64,000 bases of DNA, taken from the NCBI GenBank assembly GCA_900078405.1, contig FLTS01000001.1, forward strand, positions 2,977,825-3,041,824, in the 5' to 3' direction. The first letter of the stretch is position 1; every line of letters starts with the position of its first letter. This DNA comes from an uncultured Stenotrophomonas sp. (GTDB lineage: Bacteria > Pseudomonadota > Gammaproteobacteria > Xanthomonadales > Xanthomonadaceae). Both the position numbers and the translations under genes were made by a program. The notes under the pieces are model-generated. The model was not told where the DNA came from, did not search any database, and worked only from the letters and a program-made list of their open reading frames with translations. Below are positions 1 through 8,898 of this stretch, piece after piece.

Positions 1-201
1 GGGGTTGCGGAAGTATTCGGAAATGCCCGCGCGCTCGGGCTGGGTGGTGGAGGCCAGCAGCCACATCACCAGGAAGAAGGCCATCATCGCGGTGACGAAG
101 TCGGCATAGGCCACCTTCCACGAGCCGCCGTGGTGGCCGCCGCCCTGCACCTTCTTCACCCGCCGCACGATCACCGTGGGCTTGGCATCGTTGCTCGCCA
201 T
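1..201 (-). CDS. motB: Flagellar motor stator protein MotB (N-terminal part)
   Basis: The first 67 residues of MotB, cut by the window edge. MotB anchors the stator to peptidoglycan and, with MotA, forms the proton channel that drives the flagellum. The visible part has a basic cytoplasmic N-terminus, then the single membrane segment with the stator signature [18 protein letters not shown] (about residues 32-49), in which Asp34 is the proton-carrying residue. The peptidoglycan-binding OmpA-like domain is outside the window. The start codon lies 4 bases after the motA stop, so the two genes are co-transcribed from upstream of motA. The identification is secure although partial. Confidence 0.93.
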   Translation of the reverse strand, partial: MASNDAKPTVIVRRVKKVQGGGHHGGSWKVAYADFVTAMMAFFLVMWLLASTTQPERAGISEYFRNP

Positions 202-204
202 GTC

Positions 205-1059
205 CTATTTGACCGACTTCAGGTGCTGCTCGAACTCGCTGAAACCCGGGCGCAGCGCCGAGGGCACGGTCTTGCGGGCAAACTCCAGCGCGATCTTCGG
301 GTTGTAGCCGCGCAGGCAGGCCAGCAGCGCGGTCTTGACCGACTCGTAGATGCGCGCATCCTGCTCGGCGCGCGCTTCCACCGCCGCGGCGATGGGTGCC
401 ACGAAACCGTAGCCGAGCAGGATGCCGAGGAAGGTGCCGACCAGCGCGCCGGCCACGTGCGCGCCGACCTCCTTGATGTCCCCGCCGATGGAACCCATCG
501 TGATGACGATGCCCAGCACCGCGGCGACGATGCCGAAGCCGGGCAGGCCGTCGGCGACCTTGGTCAGCACGTGCGCCGGCTCCAGTGCCTCGTGATGGTG
601 CTTGTCCAGTTCCAGTTCCAGCAGCGGCTCCAGCTCGTGCGGCTCGATGTTGCTGCCGATCATCAGCCGCAGGCAGTCGGTGATGAAGTCGATCAGGTGG
701 TGGTCGGCAAGGACCTTGGGGTAGTTGGCGAACAGCGCGCTGCCGCTCGGGTTCTCGACGTGCTCTTCCAGCGACATGAAGCCTTCGCGGCGGGCCTTGT
801 TGAGCAGCTCGTACAGCAGGCTGAGCACGTCCAGGTAGTCGTCGCGCTTGTAGCGCGGGCCCTTGAACACGCCGGCCACCGCGCGCAGGGTCTGCTTGAC
901 CGTTTTGGCCGGGGTGCCGACGAGGAACGCGCCCAGCGCCGCGCCGCCGATGATGACCAGCTCGAACGGCTGCCACAGTGCGCCGAGCTTCCCGTGCGCG
1001 CCGACATAGCCGCCGAGCACGCTGAGGACGACGACGAGCAGGCCGACGATGATGAGCAT
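205..1059 (-). CDS. motA: Flagellar motor stator protein MotA
   Basis: 284 residues, the usual MotA length. MotA is an inner-membrane protein that surrounds MotB and couples proton flow to torque on the FliG rotor ring. The start MLIIVGLLVVVLSVLGG opens directly with the first membrane helix, followed by a second helix (about 34-50), a large charged cytoplasmic loop, and the paired helices containing LPGFGIVAAVLGIVITMGSIGG with the conserved Pro. A longer reading frame exists upstream, but homologues start at this Met. It is the first gene of a motAB operon. A flagellar-type promoter (GCCGACAA box) lies about 30 bases upstream, which fits late flagellar expression. Confidence 0.95.
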   Translation of the reverse strand: MLIIVGLLVVVLSVLGGYVGAHGKLGALWQPFELVIIGGAALGAFLVGTPAKTVKQTLRAVAGVFKGPRYKRDDYLDVLSLLYELLNKARREGFMSLEEHVENPSGSALFANYPKVLADHHLIDFITDCLRLMIGSNIEPHELEPLLELELDKHHHEALEPAHVLTKVADGLPGFGIVAAVLGIVITMGSIGGDIKEVGAHVAGALVGTFLGILLGYGFVAPIAAAVEARAEQDARIYESVKTALLACLRGYNPKIALEFARKTVPSALRPGFSEFEQHLKSVK

Positions 1060-1090
1060 GGGGAACCGGAACGGAAGAGGGGACACCCCA

Positions 1091-1117
1091 TTGTCGGCCG
1101 GACCGGGGATTTCTGTA
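1091..1117 (-). promoter_or_regulatory. Putative sigma-28 (FliA) promoter of motAB
   Basis: Read on the minus strand the site is TACA, 15 bases, then GCCGACAA. The enterobacterial FliA consensus is TAAA-N15-GCCGATAA, so the match is 3 of 4 and 7 of 8 at the correct spacing. It sits about 30 bases upstream of the motA start, which is where a class III flagellar promoter is expected. The assignment comes from motif and position only. Confidence 0.6.
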
Positions 1118-1133
1118 ATGCGGAAACGTGAAC

Positions 1134-1643
1134 TCAGTCGGAGCCTGCGGCTTCGGCACCGCCGCGCCGCAGCGGGTCGGGCCACGGCGCGCCACGGTCG
1201 ACGAAGGACAGCGAAACCGAGTTCAGGCAATGCCTTTCGAATGTCGGCGGCGGTCCGTCGGGGAATACGTGGCCGAGGTGGCTGCCGCAGCGGGCGCAGA
1301 CGATTTCCGTGCGCTCCATCCCGTGGCTGCGGTCGTGGAGGCGGCGGACGTGGGCCGGGTCGAACGGAGCGAAGAAGCTGGGCCAGCCGGTGCCGGAGTC
1401 GAACTTGGCGCTGGAGCGGAACAGCGGCAGCCCGCACAGGCGGCAACAGTAGGTGCCCTCGTGCTTGTTGTCGAGGAACACGCCACAGAACGGCGCCTCG
1501 GTGCCGTGATGCAGCAGCACGCGGCGTTCCTCGTCGCTCAGTGCGCCGACCAGCGTCGTGCGTTGCGCATCGTCGGGGGGCGCCAGGTCGTAATGCTGGC
1601 CGTGGCGGGCCATGCCTGTGCTGCTGTTCTCGCTGTTGCCCAT
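1134..1643 (-). CDS. msrB: Peptide-methionine (R)-S-oxide reductase MsrB
   Basis: 169 residues. MsrB reduces methionine-R-sulfoxide in proteins using thioredoxin and so repairs oxidative damage. The zinc-binding Cys pairs are C67/C70 and C116/C119, the fold signature GTGWPSFF is at 84-91, and the catalytic Cys139 lies in [11 protein letters not shown]. The Met chosen has GGAG seven bases upstream; a second in-frame Met ten residues later is possible. The first 30 or so residues are polar and not conserved in the family. The gene stands alone between motA and a small divergent secreted protein. Confidence 0.93.
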   Translation of the reverse strand: MGNSENSSTGMARHGQHYDLAPPDDAQRTTLVGALSDEERRVLLHHGTEAPFCGVFLDNKHEGTYCCRLCGLPLFRSSAKFDSGTGWPSFFAPFDPAHVRRLHDRSHGMERTEIVCARCGSHLGHVFPDGPPPTFERHCLNSVSLSFVDRGAPWPDPLRRGGAEAAGSD

Positions 1644-1718
1644 GTGCCGCTCCACGTTGCTCGATGCCGGACCGGAAGCATACTCTCGGGGTTCCTGCCG
1701 GATCGTAGGGAGACGTGA

Positions 1719-2102
1719 ATGAAACATGTGCATGCATTGGCGCTGCTGTTGGCCACGGCGGTACCGCTGGCGGCGCAGGCCCAGCTCCGGCAGCCGCCAC
1801 CGCCCACCCAGACCCGGCCGGTGAACCTGCCGCAGCCGTCGAAGAGCAACGACGAAAAGGCGGGCGAGCGCTCGCAGCGTGACGAGACGCCGACGGTAGG
1901 CAAGCCGCCGGCCTCCACGCCCAGGCCGATCACCCGGCCGGCGACGCAGCGGCCGGTCTACGACGAACACGGCCAGCGCATGAACGGCATGCGCCAGGCG
2001 GGCGCCAACCGGGTGATGGACACCCGCACCGGCCGCTATTACGACACCGTGCCCAGTGGCGACGGGCAACGCATCGTCAAGCGGGACGACGGCAAGCCCT
2101 GA
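1719..2102 (+). CDS. Small secreted proline-rich protein, unknown function
   Basis: 127 residues, function not recognised. A clear Sec signal peptide (about 1-21, ending AAQA) is followed by a low-complexity Pro/Thr/Arg-rich stretch (about 24-75) and a more ordered tail with [14 protein letters not shown] and [19 protein letters not shown]. The tail resembles short repeats seen in secreted Xanthomonadaceae proteins of unknown role. The start has a good ribosome site (AGGGAGA, spacing about 5). It is transcribed away from msrB and ends 3 bases before the convergent lrp stop. The mature product is probably periplasmic or surface-exposed and basic. Confidence 0.7.
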   Translation: MKHVHALALLLATAVPLAAQAQLRQPPPPTQTRPVNLPQPSKSNDEKAGERSQRDETPTVGKPPASTPRPITRPATQRPVYDEHGQRMNGMRQAGANRVMDTRTGRYYDTVPSGDGQRIVKRDDGKP

Positions 2103-2105
2103 GCG

Positions 2106-2585
2106 TCATTCGGCGATTGGCAGGCTCAGGGTTTCCTTGACCTCTTCCATCACGATGTAGCTCTTGGACTCGCGCACATGCGGCAGGCTCAGCAGGGTGC
2201 TGCCGAGCAGCTTGCGGTAGGAGGCCATCTCGTTGATGCGGGCCTTGAGCAGGTAGTCGAAGTCGCCCGAGACCAGGTGGCATTCCAGCACGTTGGGCAG
2301 CTTCAGCGCGGCGCGGCGGAACTCCTCGAAGATGTCGCCGGACTTGTAGGCCAGCGAGATCTCCACGAACACCAGCAGCCCGGCCTTGACGTACTGCGGG
2401 TCCAGCCGCGCGTAGTAGCCGGTGATCACACCCTCGCGTTCGAGCCGGCGCACGCGCTCGGTGCAGGGGGTGGTGGACAGGCCCACGCGCTCGCCCAGTT
2501 CGGTGAAGGAAATGCGGCCTTCGGCCTGCAGGATGCGCAGTATCTTGCGGTCGATCTTGTCCAGTTCGCGGCTGCGGGCGGCCAT
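2106..2585 (-). CDS. lrp: Leucine-responsive regulator Lrp (DadR-like)
   Basis: 159 residues from the Met chosen; an upstream Met would add 13. Lrp/AsnC-family DNA-binding regulator. The N-terminal winged helix is [19 protein letters not shown] with recognition region [19 protein letters not shown], followed by the ligand-binding RAM domain containing [19 protein letters not shown] and [11 protein letters not shown]. The sequence is very close to E. coli Lrp throughout, more so than to general AsnC paralogues. It is divergent from dadA-alr. In E. coli and Pseudomonas, Lrp or DadR controls the dad operon in response to alanine, so local regulation is the likely role; global functions cannot be excluded. 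Confidence 0.9.
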   Translation of the reverse strand: MAARSRELDKIDRKILRILQAEGRISFTELGERVGLSTTPCTERVRRLEREGVITGYYARLDPQYVKAGLLVFVEISLAYKSGDIFEEFRRAALKLPNVLECHLVSGDFDYLLKARINEMASYRKLLGSTLLSLPHVRESKSYIVMEEVKETLSLPIAE

Positions 2586-2617
2586 TCGTTCTCTGCCTCG
2601 GGTGGTCGTTGCAGGAA

Positions 2618-2675
2618 AATACACTGTATTGGCCGATCAATACGGAAAAAACGACTGGATCGGCGTGCCTATACT
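2618..2675. promoter_or_regulatory. dadA/lrp intergenic operator and putative dadA -10 box
   Basis: The divergent lrp-dadA spacer holds an AT-rich stretch, unusual in this GC-rich DNA. A palindrome AATAC-ACT-GTATT (2618-2630) is the kind of site Lrp proteins bind. A TATACT box at 2670-2675 lies about 62 bases before the dadA start and has no good -35 element at 17 bases, as expected of an activator-dependent promoter. Binding by Lrp is inferred from the neighbouring regulator gene, not shown by the sequence. Confidence 0.45.
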
Positions 2676-2736
2676 GCGCCATTCATGGCCCCTGCCTCCG
2701 GTTGCGCAGGGAATGATGCGGTCAGGAGAGAGGGTG

Positions 2737-4005
2737 ATGCGGGTTCTGATACTCGGCAGCGGTGTGATCGGCACGACCAGTGCCTGGTACCTGCGGCAGG
2801 CGGGTCACGAGGTGACGGTGGTGGACCGGCAGCCCGGCCCGGCGCTGGAGACCAGCTTCGCCAATGCCGGCCAGCTGTCGTTCGGCTACACCTCGCCGTG
2901 GGCGGCGCCGGGGGTGCCGCTGAAGGCGATCAAGTGGCTGTTCGAGGAACACGCGCCGCTGGCGATCCGCCCCACCGCCGACCTCGCCCAATACCGCTGG
3001 ATGTGGCAGATGCTGCGCAACTGCAGCGCCGGCCGCTACGCGACCAACAAGGCGCGCATGGTGCGGGTGTCCGACTACAGCCGCGACTGCATCAACGAGC
3101 TGTGCGCGGCCACCGGCATCGACTACGAAGGCCGCCAGCTCGGCACCACCCAGCTGTTCCGCACTCAACAGCAGCTCGACGGTGCTGCCAAGGACATCGC
3201 GGTGCTGGCCGAGTACGGCGTGCCCTACGAAGTGCTGGACCGCGACGGCATCGTCCGCGCCGAGCCGGCACTGGCGCAGGTGGCCGATACGCTGGTCGGC
3301 GCGCTGCGCCTGCCCGAGGACCAGACCGGCGACTGCCAGCTGTTCACCCGCAAGCTGGCCGCGCTGGCCGAACAGGCCGGCGTCGGGTTCCGCTATGGGC
3401 AGGACGTGCAGGCGCTGCAACACGACGGCGACCGCATCACCGGCGTGCGCATCGACGGCAGGCTGGAAACCGCCGACCACTACGTGGTCGCGCTGGGCAG
3501 CTATTCGCCGCTGCTGCTGGCGCCCTTGGGCCTGCGCCTGCCGGTATACCCGCTGAAGGGCTACTCGCTGACCCTGCCGATCACCGACCCGGCGATGGCG
3601 CCCACCTCCACCATCCTCGACGAGAGCTACAAGGTCGCGGTGACCCGCTTCGCCGACCGCATCCGCGTCGGCGGCATGGCCGAGGTGGCCGGCTTCGACC
3701 TGTCGCTGGATCCGCGCCGCCGCGCCACGCTGGAAAAAGTGGTCAACGACCTGTATCCGCATGGTGGGGACCTGTCGCGCGCCGAGTTCTGGACCGGCCT
3801 GCGCCCGGCCACGCCCGACGGCACCCCGGTGATCGGCGCAACCCCATATCGCAACCTGTACCTCAACACCGGCCACGGCACGCTGGGCTGGACCATGGCC
3901 GCCGGCTCCGGCCGCTACCTGGCCGACCTGATGGACGGGCGCACGCCGCAGATCAGCAGCGAGGGGCTGGACATCTTCCGCTACGGCGGCGGGGGCCCGC
4001 GCTGA
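2737..4005 (+). CDS. dadA: D-amino acid dehydrogenase small subunit DadA
   Basis: 422 residues, a normal DadA length. This FAD flavoprotein of the inner membrane oxidises D-alanine and other D-amino acids to the oxo-acid plus ammonia, feeding electrons to the respiratory chain. The N-terminal dinucleotide-binding motif [19 protein letters not shown] is followed by the FAD-contacting [13 protein letters not shown] (about 43-55); the C-terminal FAD motif includes [14 protein letters not shown] and [16 protein letters not shown]. The start is supported by GGAGAGAGG just upstream. Its stop overlaps the alr start by one base, so the pair forms a dad operon that converts L-Ala to D-Ala and then to pyruvate. 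Confidence 0.95.
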   Translation: MRVLILGSGVIGTTSAWYLRQAGHEVTVVDRQPGPALETSFANAGQLSFGYTSPWAAPGVPLKAIKWLFEEHAPLAIRPTADLAQYRWMWQMLRNCSAGRYATNKARMVRVSDYSRDCINELCAATGIDYEGRQLGTTQLFRTQQQLDGAAKDIAVLAEYGVPYEVLDRDGIVRAEPALAQVADTLVGALRLPEDQTGDCQLFTRKLAALAEQAGVGFRYGQDVQALQHDGDRITGVRIDGRLETADHYVVALGSYSPLLLAPLGLRLPVYPLKGYSLTLPITDPAMAPTSTILDESYKVAVTRFADRIRVGGMAEVAGFDLSLDPRRRATLEKVVNDLYPHGGDLSRAEFWTGLRPATPDGTPVIGATPYRNLYLNTGHGTLGWTMAAGSGRYLADLMDGRTPQISSEGLDIFRYGGGGPR

Positions 4006-5081
4006 TGCGCCCGGCACAGGCGCTGGTCGACCTGGAGGCACTGCGCCACAACTACCGGCTGGCGCGGCGGCTGGGTGGCGGCAAGGCGTTGGCGGTGATC
4101 AAGGCCGACGCCTACGGCCACGGTGCCGTGGCCTGCGCGCGTGCGCTGGAGGCCGAGGCCGATGGCTTCGGCGTGGCCTGCATCGAGGAAGCGCTGGAAC
4201 TGCGCCGGGCCGGCATCACCAAGCCGGTGCTGCTGCTGGAAGGCTTCTTCGATGCCGCCGAGCTGCCGCTGATCGTCGAGCATGGCCTGTGGACCGCGGT
4301 GGCCTCGCAATGGCAGGTGGACGCGCTGGCTGCGTTCCGCACCGAGGCGGTGCTCAAGGTATGGCTGAAGCTGGACAGCGGCATGCACCGGCTGGGCCTG
4401 TCGGTGGACGAGTTCCGCGCCGCGCACGCGCGGCTGTCGGCGCTGGCGCACGTCGGACCGATGGTGCTGATGAGCCACTTCGCCCGCGCCGACGAATTGG
4501 ACAGTCCGCGCACGCGGGAACAGCTGGATACCTTCAACCGCGCTACCGAAGGCCTGGCCGGCGAAACCAGCCTGTGCAACTCGCCGGCGTTGCTGGGCTG
4601 GCCGCAGGTGCGCAGCGACTGGGTGCGGCCGGGGCTGATGCTGTACGGCGCCGACCCGTTGTATCCGCAGCCGAGCCCGCATGCCGCGCAGCTGCGCCCG
4701 GTGATGACCCTGCAATCGCGGGTGATCGCGGTGCGCGAGATCGGCATCGGCGAACCGCTGGGCTACGGCGCGCGCTTCGTCGCCGAAAAACCCACCCGCG
4801 TGGGCGTGGTGGCGATGGGTTATGCCGATGGCTACCCGCAGTTCGCGCCCAACGGCACCCCGGTGCAGATCGACGGCGTGCCGGGGCAGCTGATCGGCCG
4901 CGTGTCGATGGACATGCTGACCGTGGACCTCAGCGACCACCCGCAGGCGGGGCTGGGCAGCGTGGTGCAGCTGTGGGGCAACGCGCCGACTCTTTCGGAG
5001 CTGGCGCCGCGCTGCAATACCAGTGCTTACCGGCTGCCGTGCAGCCTCAAGCGCGCCGAGCGCGTGTATCTGTCGCAATGA
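4005..5081 (+). CDS. alr: Alanine racemase (DadX/Alr type)
   Basis: 358 residues. PLP-dependent enzyme interconverting L- and D-alanine. The cofactor Lys33 is in [11 protein letters not shown], and the second catalytic base Tyr254 is in GYGARF in the C-terminal beta domain. The substrate-contacting [11 protein letters not shown] and MGYADGY motifs are present. Translational coupling to dadA (TGATG overlap) points to the catabolic DadX role. Whether it also supplies D-Ala for peptidoglycan depends on a second racemase elsewhere, which cannot be seen here. A strong hairpin terminator follows immediately. Confidence 0.94.
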   Translation: MRPAQALVDLEALRHNYRLARRLGGGKALAVIKADAYGHGAVACARALEAEADGFGVACIEEALELRRAGITKPVLLLEGFFDAAELPLIVEHGLWTAVASQWQVDALAAFRTEAVLKVWLKLDSGMHRLGLSVDEFRAAHARLSALAHVGPMVLMSHFARADELDSPRTREQLDTFNRATEGLAGETSLCNSPALLGWPQVRSDWVRPGLMLYGADPLYPQPSPHAAQLRPVMTLQSRVIAVREIGIGEPLGYGARFVAEKPTRVGVVAMGYADGYPQFAPNGTPVQIDGVPGQLIGRVSMDMLTVDLSDHPQAGLGSVVQLWGNAPTLSELAPRCNTSAYRLPCSLKRAERVYLSQ

Positions 5082-5082
5082 A

Positions 5083-5112
5083 GAAAGGGCCGCGGATGCG
5101 GCCCTTTCCCTT
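5083..5112. terminator. Terminator after alr
   Basis: An 11-bp perfect stem (5083-5093 with 5098-5108) closes a 4-base GGAT loop. Its A-rich 5' side and T-rich 3' side suit a rho-independent terminator working in both directions between the convergent alr and DUF3016 genes. It starts two bases after the alr stop. Confidence 0.8.
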
Positions 5113-5141
5113 CCAACGGCTTGCATGCACCGGCACCGGTG

Positions 5142-5714
5142 TCAGAGCCCGGCGGTGGCGCGGTCCTCATGCAGCTCGCGGCGCAACCAGTCATCGAGCA
5201 GGCGCTTTTCGTAGCGCAGCGGATCGGTGTCGGACAGGCGGGTACTGCCGTACAGGTAGCCGCTGTCCACCAGCTTGCGCTCACCCTGGTCGATCACCTG
5301 GCCCTGCGCGTCGGTCAGGGTGAACTGCAGGCTGATCCGCGGCGGGTAGATGTCGCGCATGAAGCGCACGTCGTCCATCCGCGCGCCGTGCCACGGCTCG
5401 TAGTCGCCGGCACGCTTGATGTCGGTGATGGTCACCGCCAGTTGCTGGCCTTCGGGTAGTTGCCCGCTGGCACGCTTGCGCAGGTGTTCGGCCAGTTTGG
5501 TCACCCAGTCGCCGCGCTGGGCTTCCCAGCGGTTGCGGCTGTAGCGCAGTTCGGTGAAACCGGCCGGATCGTTCCACTGCACCTGTACCGGGCCCTCGGC
5601 GGGCAGGGCGCGCGGTGCCTGCGGGTCGGCCACGTTGTTGGCGGGCCGGGCATCGGCGATGCCGGCCACGAGCAGGCCAGCCAGCGCCAGCCCGGCAAAT
5701 GTCGTGCTTTTCAT
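5142..5714 (-). CDS. DUF3016 family secreted protein
   Basis: 190 residues. A signal peptide (about 1-22, ending ADARP) is followed by a single domain matching the DUF3016 family: VQVQWNDPAGFTELRYS near the start, then TITDIKRAGDYEPWHG and DVRFMRDIYPPRISLQFTLTD, a pattern conserved in Xanthomonadaceae and Shewanella-like bacteria. The function is unknown. The periplasmic location is inferred from the signal peptide; no lipobox or membrane anchor is present. The gene is single, convergent with alr and divergent from rsmC. Confidence 0.8.
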   Translation of the reverse strand: MKSTTFAGLALAGLLVAGIADARPANNVADPQAPRALPAEGPVQVQWNDPAGFTELRYSRNRWEAQRGDWVTKLAEHLRKRASGQLPEGQQLAVTITDIKRAGDYEPWHGARMDDVRFMRDIYPPRISLQFTLTDAQGQVIDQGERKLVDSGYLYGSTRLSDTDPLRYEKRLLDDWLRRELHEDRATAGL

Positions 5715-5889
5715 CGCTGTCTCCGTTGACGGGATGCCCCGAGTGTGGGCGCGAATGCGGGGCCGGACAATGGTTTCGGCGGTGGCCGAGGGTGGCGGGT
5801 TGCGAACGGTTCATCGTCGGGCCACGCCTGCCGGCGGGGGCGGGATCCGGGGCCGGTAGAATGTGCGTTTGCTTTGATCCGGCACCGGC

Positions 5890-6945
5890 ATGTCCGCTTC
5901 GCACGACGCTCCCCTGCAGACTCTTTTCCTTCCCTTCGCCCATGGCACGCTGGACTGGCCGCAGGGACCGGTGCTGTTCCTGCGCGCCCGCGACGGCTGG
6001 CCGCTGCGCGAGTATGCCGCCGCCGGGCAACTGGTCTGCATGCAGAGCTTCCGCCCGTTCGCGCAGGCGCTGGAGCACGGCGGCTGGGAGGTGCGCGACG
6101 AAGCCGCGCTGGAATCCTCGGACGCACGCTACCCGCTGGTGCTGGTGCTGCCGCCACGCCAGCGCGACGAGGCCCGTGCACTGCTGGCGCGCGCGCTGGA
6201 GCAGGTGGCGCCGGGCGGCGTACTGGTCGCCTGCCAGTCCAACAACGAGGGCGCACGCTCGGGCGAAAGCGACCTGCAGCAACTGGCCGGGCTGGGCGGC
6301 AAGCTGACCAAGAACCACTGCCGCGTGTTCTGGACCGCGCCACTGGAGGGTGGCCACGACGAAGCGTTGCGCAGGCGCTGGGTGGCGCTGGATGCGCCGC
6401 GGCCGATCGTGGGCGGGCGCTTCCACAGCCGTCCCGGGGTGTTCGCCTGGGACCGCATCGATCCGGCCTCGGCGCTGCTGGTCGAACAGCTGCCGGCCGA
6501 CTTGGCCGGACGCGGCGCGGACCTCGGCGCCGGCTGGGGCTACCTGTCGGCCGAGGTGCTGGCGCGCTGCCCGAAGGTGACGGCGCTGGACCTGTACGAG
6601 GCCGAATCGCGTGCGCTGGAACTGGCCCGCCGCAATCTCGCCGGCAGCGCCGCGCAGCTGGATTTCCGCTGGCACGACGTCACTGCCGGCATCGATGGCC
6701 GCTACGACTTCATCGTCTCCAACCCGCCGTTCCACACCCCGGCGCGCGAGGACCGGCCGGACATCGGCCAGCGCTTCATCGCCGTGGCCGCACAGGCGCT
6801 GCGCCCCGGCGGACGGTTGTTCATGGTCGCCAACCGGCACCTGCCCTACGAGCAGATCCTCAACGACAGCTTCGGGCAGGTGCGGGTGGCTGCCGAGCGC
6901 GACGGCTTCAAGGTCATCGTCGGCACCCGCGGGGGCCGCGCATGA
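5890..6945 (+). CDS. rsmC: 16S rRNA (guanine-N2) methyltransferase, RsmC-like
   Basis: 351 residues. The duplicated class I methyltransferase architecture of RsmC, which methylates G1207 of 16S rRNA in the assembled 30S subunit. The N-terminal half (about 1-180) is the degenerate domain. The C-terminal half has the SAM site ADLGAGWGYLSAEVL (about 210-224) and the catalytic SNPPFH motif (about 276-281) typical of N2-guanine methyltransferases. Its end overlaps the next gene by four bases (ATGA), and that gene is a 16S pseudouridine synthase, so the pair forms a small rRNA modification operon. RsmC is favoured over RlmG by length and motif pattern. Confidence 0.88.
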   Translation: MSASHDAPLQTLFLPFAHGTLDWPQGPVLFLRARDGWPLREYAAAGQLVCMQSFRPFAQALEHGGWEVRDEAALESSDARYPLVLVLPPRQRDEARALLARALEQVAPGGVLVACQSNNEGARSGESDLQQLAGLGGKLTKNHCRVFWTAPLEGGHDEALRRRWVALDAPRPIVGGRFHSRPGVFAWDRIDPASALLVEQLPADLAGRGADLGAGWGYLSAEVLARCPKVTALDLYEAESRALELARRNLAGSAAQLDFRWHDVTAGIDGRYDFIVSNPPFHTPAREDRPDIGQRFIAVAAQALRPGGRLFMVANRHLPYEQILNDSFGQVRVAAERDGFKVIVGTRGGRA

Positions 6946-7649
6946 AGCTGGTCAAGCACATCGCCAACCTCGGCTACGGCAGTCGCAAACAGGTGCAGCT
7001 GATGTTCCGGGAGGGCCGCATCACCGACGCCGAGGGCGAAGTGCTGTATGCCGACGACAAGGTGGAACATGACGTCATCCGCGTCGATGGCGAGCCGCTC
7101 GATCCGCCGCCCGGCCTGACCCTGATGCTGCACAAACCGGCCGGCTACACCTGCTCGACCAAGGACCACGGCCGGCTGATCTACGACCTGCTTCCCGCCC
7201 GTTTCCGCGAGCGTTCGCCGCTGCTGTCGCCGGTGGGGCGGCTGGACCGCGACACCAGCGGCCTGCTGCTGATGACCGACGACGGTGCATTGCTGCACCG
7301 GATCGTGTCGCCGAAGTCGAAACTGGACAAGGTGTACGAGGCGCAACTGGCGCAGGACCTGCGTGGCGACGAGGCGGCCACCTTCGCCAGCGGCACTTTG
7401 CTGCTGGAGTCGGAGGACAAGCCGCTGCTGCCGGCCGAACTGGAAGTGTTCGGCCCGCGTAGCGCGCGGCTGACCCTGCACGAAGGCCGCTACCACCAGG
7501 TGCGGCGCATGTTCGCTGCGGTTGGCAACCACGTCGAAGCGCTGCACCGCAGCCGCGTCGGCGGGCTGGAGCTTGGCGAGCTGCCGGAAGGGCAGTGGCG
7601 GACGTTGTCCGCGGCCGACCTCGACACCCTGTTCGGAGTGACGCCGTGA
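6942..7649 (+). CDS. rsuA: 16S rRNA pseudouridine synthase RsuA-like
   Basis: 235 residues. RsuA forms pseudouridine at position 516 of 16S rRNA. An N-terminal S4 RNA-binding domain (about 1-55, LVKHIANLGYGSRKQVQLMF) precedes the catalytic domain with GRLDRDTSGLLLMTDDG, in which Asp102 is the nucleophile, and LHEGRYHQVRRMFAAVGNHV near the C-terminus. The gene is coupled to rsmC by an ATGA overlap and to the downstream HAD phosphatase by a one-base overlap. RsuA is favoured over the large-subunit enzymes RluB/E/F by size and by the rRNA-modifying neighbour. Confidence 0.88.
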   Translation: MKLVKHIANLGYGSRKQVQLMFREGRITDAEGEVLYADDKVEHDVIRVDGEPLDPPPGLTLMLHKPAGYTCSTKDHGRLIYDLLPARFRERSPLLSPVGRLDRDTSGLLLMTDDGALLHRIVSPKSKLDKVYEAQLAQDLRGDEAATFASGTLLLESEDKPLLPAELEVFGPRSARLTLHEGRYHQVRRMFAAVGNHVEALHRSRVGGLELGELPEGQWRTLSAADLDTLFGVTP

Positions 7650-8323
7650 TGGCGCTGGCGACGCTGCCGCAGGCGGTGGTCTTCGACATGGACGGGCTGA
7701 TGCTCGACAGCGAGCGCGCCCTGCTGGGCTGCCTCGCGCAGGCGGGCAGCGCGGCCGGCCACGATCTGCCGGAGGATTTCCTGCTGTCGCTGATCGGCTC
7801 CAGCGACGCGCTCACTCGCCAGCTCATCGGTGCCCAGGTCGGCGCCGACGCGGTCGACGCACTGCTGCAGGATTCCTATGCGCGCTACGACGGCATCGTC
7901 GCCGCCGGCGTGCCGTACCGGCCCGGCATCATCGAGCTGCTCGACACGCTGGCCGCCCACGGCGTGCCGCGCGCGGTGGCTACTTCGACCCGCCGCCCGC
8001 TGGCGCTGCGCAAGCTCGAAGCCGCCGGCCTGCTGCGCTACTTCGAGCACGTGGCGACCAGCAGCGACGTTGCCCATCCCAAGCCGGCGCCGGATATCTA
8101 CCTGCTGGCCGCCAGCAAGCTGGGCGTGGACCCGGCGCAGTGCCTGGCGCTGGAAGATTCGCCCACCGGCGTGCGCGCCGCGCTGGCCGCTGGCATGCAT
8201 GTCATCCAGATCCCCGACCTGCTGGTGCCGGACGAGAGCGTGCGCGCGCTGGGCCACCGCATCGCCGGCTCGCTGCATGAGGTGCGCGGACTGTTGCAGC
8301 CGCTGTTGACCCTGCCGGCCTGA
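7649..8323 (+). CDS. HAD superfamily hydrolase (beta-phosphoglucomutase-like)
   Basis: 224 residues. Subfamily IA HAD phosphatase. Motif I is VVFDMDGLMLDSE with nucleophile Asp13 and general acid Asp15; motif II is the Thr/Ser in AVATSTRR; motif III/IV is the Lys of HPKPAPDIYLLAA followed by ALEDSPTGVRAALAAGM. A helical cap lies between about 20 and 90. The substrate cannot be told from sequence: relatives act on sugar phosphates, phosphoglycolate or pyridoxal phosphate. It is the third gene of the rsmC-rsuA unit and ends just before a convergent operon. Confidence 0.85.
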   Translation: MALATLPQAVVFDMDGLMLDSERALLGCLAQAGSAAGHDLPEDFLLSLIGSSDALTRQLIGAQVGADAVDALLQDSYARYDGIVAAGVPYRPGIIELLDTLAAHGVPRAVATSTRRPLALRKLEAAGLLRYFEHVATSSDVAHPKPAPDIYLLAASKLGVDPAQCLALEDSPTGVRAALAAGMHVIQIPDLLVPDESVRALGHRIAGSLHEVRGLLQPLLTLPA

Positions 8324-8343
8324 AATCCCGGAGGCTTCCCGAG

Positions 8344-8898
8344 TCACTCCCCGGCCAGCAGCGTGTTCCAGCCCTCCACGCCCAGTTCGTCCAGCGTGGC
8401 GATGTTGCGCTCGACGATCACGTCCGGGTCGGGGAATGCGGCTACCGCGCGCTCCACGCTGTCCTCGCGCAGCAGGTGCAGCGTGGGGTATGGCGCGCGG
8501 TTGGTGTAGTTGCCCACATCACTCGGCGCGGTGCCGGCGAACTGGTAGCGCGGGTGGAAGCTGGCCACCTGCAGGATGCCCTGCAAATCCAGCGCCTCCA
8601 CCGCCGCGTCGGCATTGTCGAGGAAATCGTTGTAGTCGAGGAAATCGCCCAGTACCTGCGGGTGCACGATCAGCGTGGTGTCGATCTGTTCGGCCGGGGT
8701 ATCGCGCAGCAGCACCAGTTCCTCGGCCAGCTCCTCCAGCAGAGCCTCGGGCGTGGTGGCGTCGCTGAGCACGAAGCGCACCTGCTGCTTGACGTACACC
8801 GCCTTGGCGAACGGACACAGGTTCAGCCCGATCACCGCCTTTTCCAGCCAGCGGCGGGTGTCGGCGATCGGGTCGCTGGCGGGCAGGGAATCAGTCAC
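8344..8898 (-). CDS. DUF1415 family protein
   Basis: 184 residues. DUF1415, a family widespread in beta- and gammaproteobacteria with no established function. The conserved features are visible: WLEKAVIGLNLCPFAKAVY near the start with an invariant Cys, LIVHPQVLGDFLDYNDFLD in the middle, and the distinctive GILQVASFHPRYQFAGT and NRAPYPTLHLLRE. It has no signal peptide or membrane segment, so it is probably cytosolic. Its start overlaps the yajQ stop by eight bases, so the two are co-transcribed. Confidence 0.85.
   Translation of the reverse strand: MTDSLPASDPIADTRRWLEKAVIGLNLCPFAKAVYVKQQVRFVLSDATTPEALLEELAEELVLLRDTPAEQIDTTLIVHPQVLGDFLDYNDFLDNADAAVEALDLQGILQVASFHPRYQFAGTAPSDVGNYTNRAPYPTLHLLREDSVERAVAAFPDPDVIVERNIATLDELGVEGWNTLLAGE

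Noticed and set aside
205..1800. 531-codon frame containing motA
   Set aside because: The first half is out-of-frame reading of msrB with an Arg/Pro-rich composition. MotA homologues start at the Met at 1059.
2422..2736. N-terminal extension of DadA into the lrp gene
   Set aside because: The upstream frame runs opposite lrp and has no relation to DadA. The Met at 2737 has a strong ribosome site and begins the FAD-binding motif.
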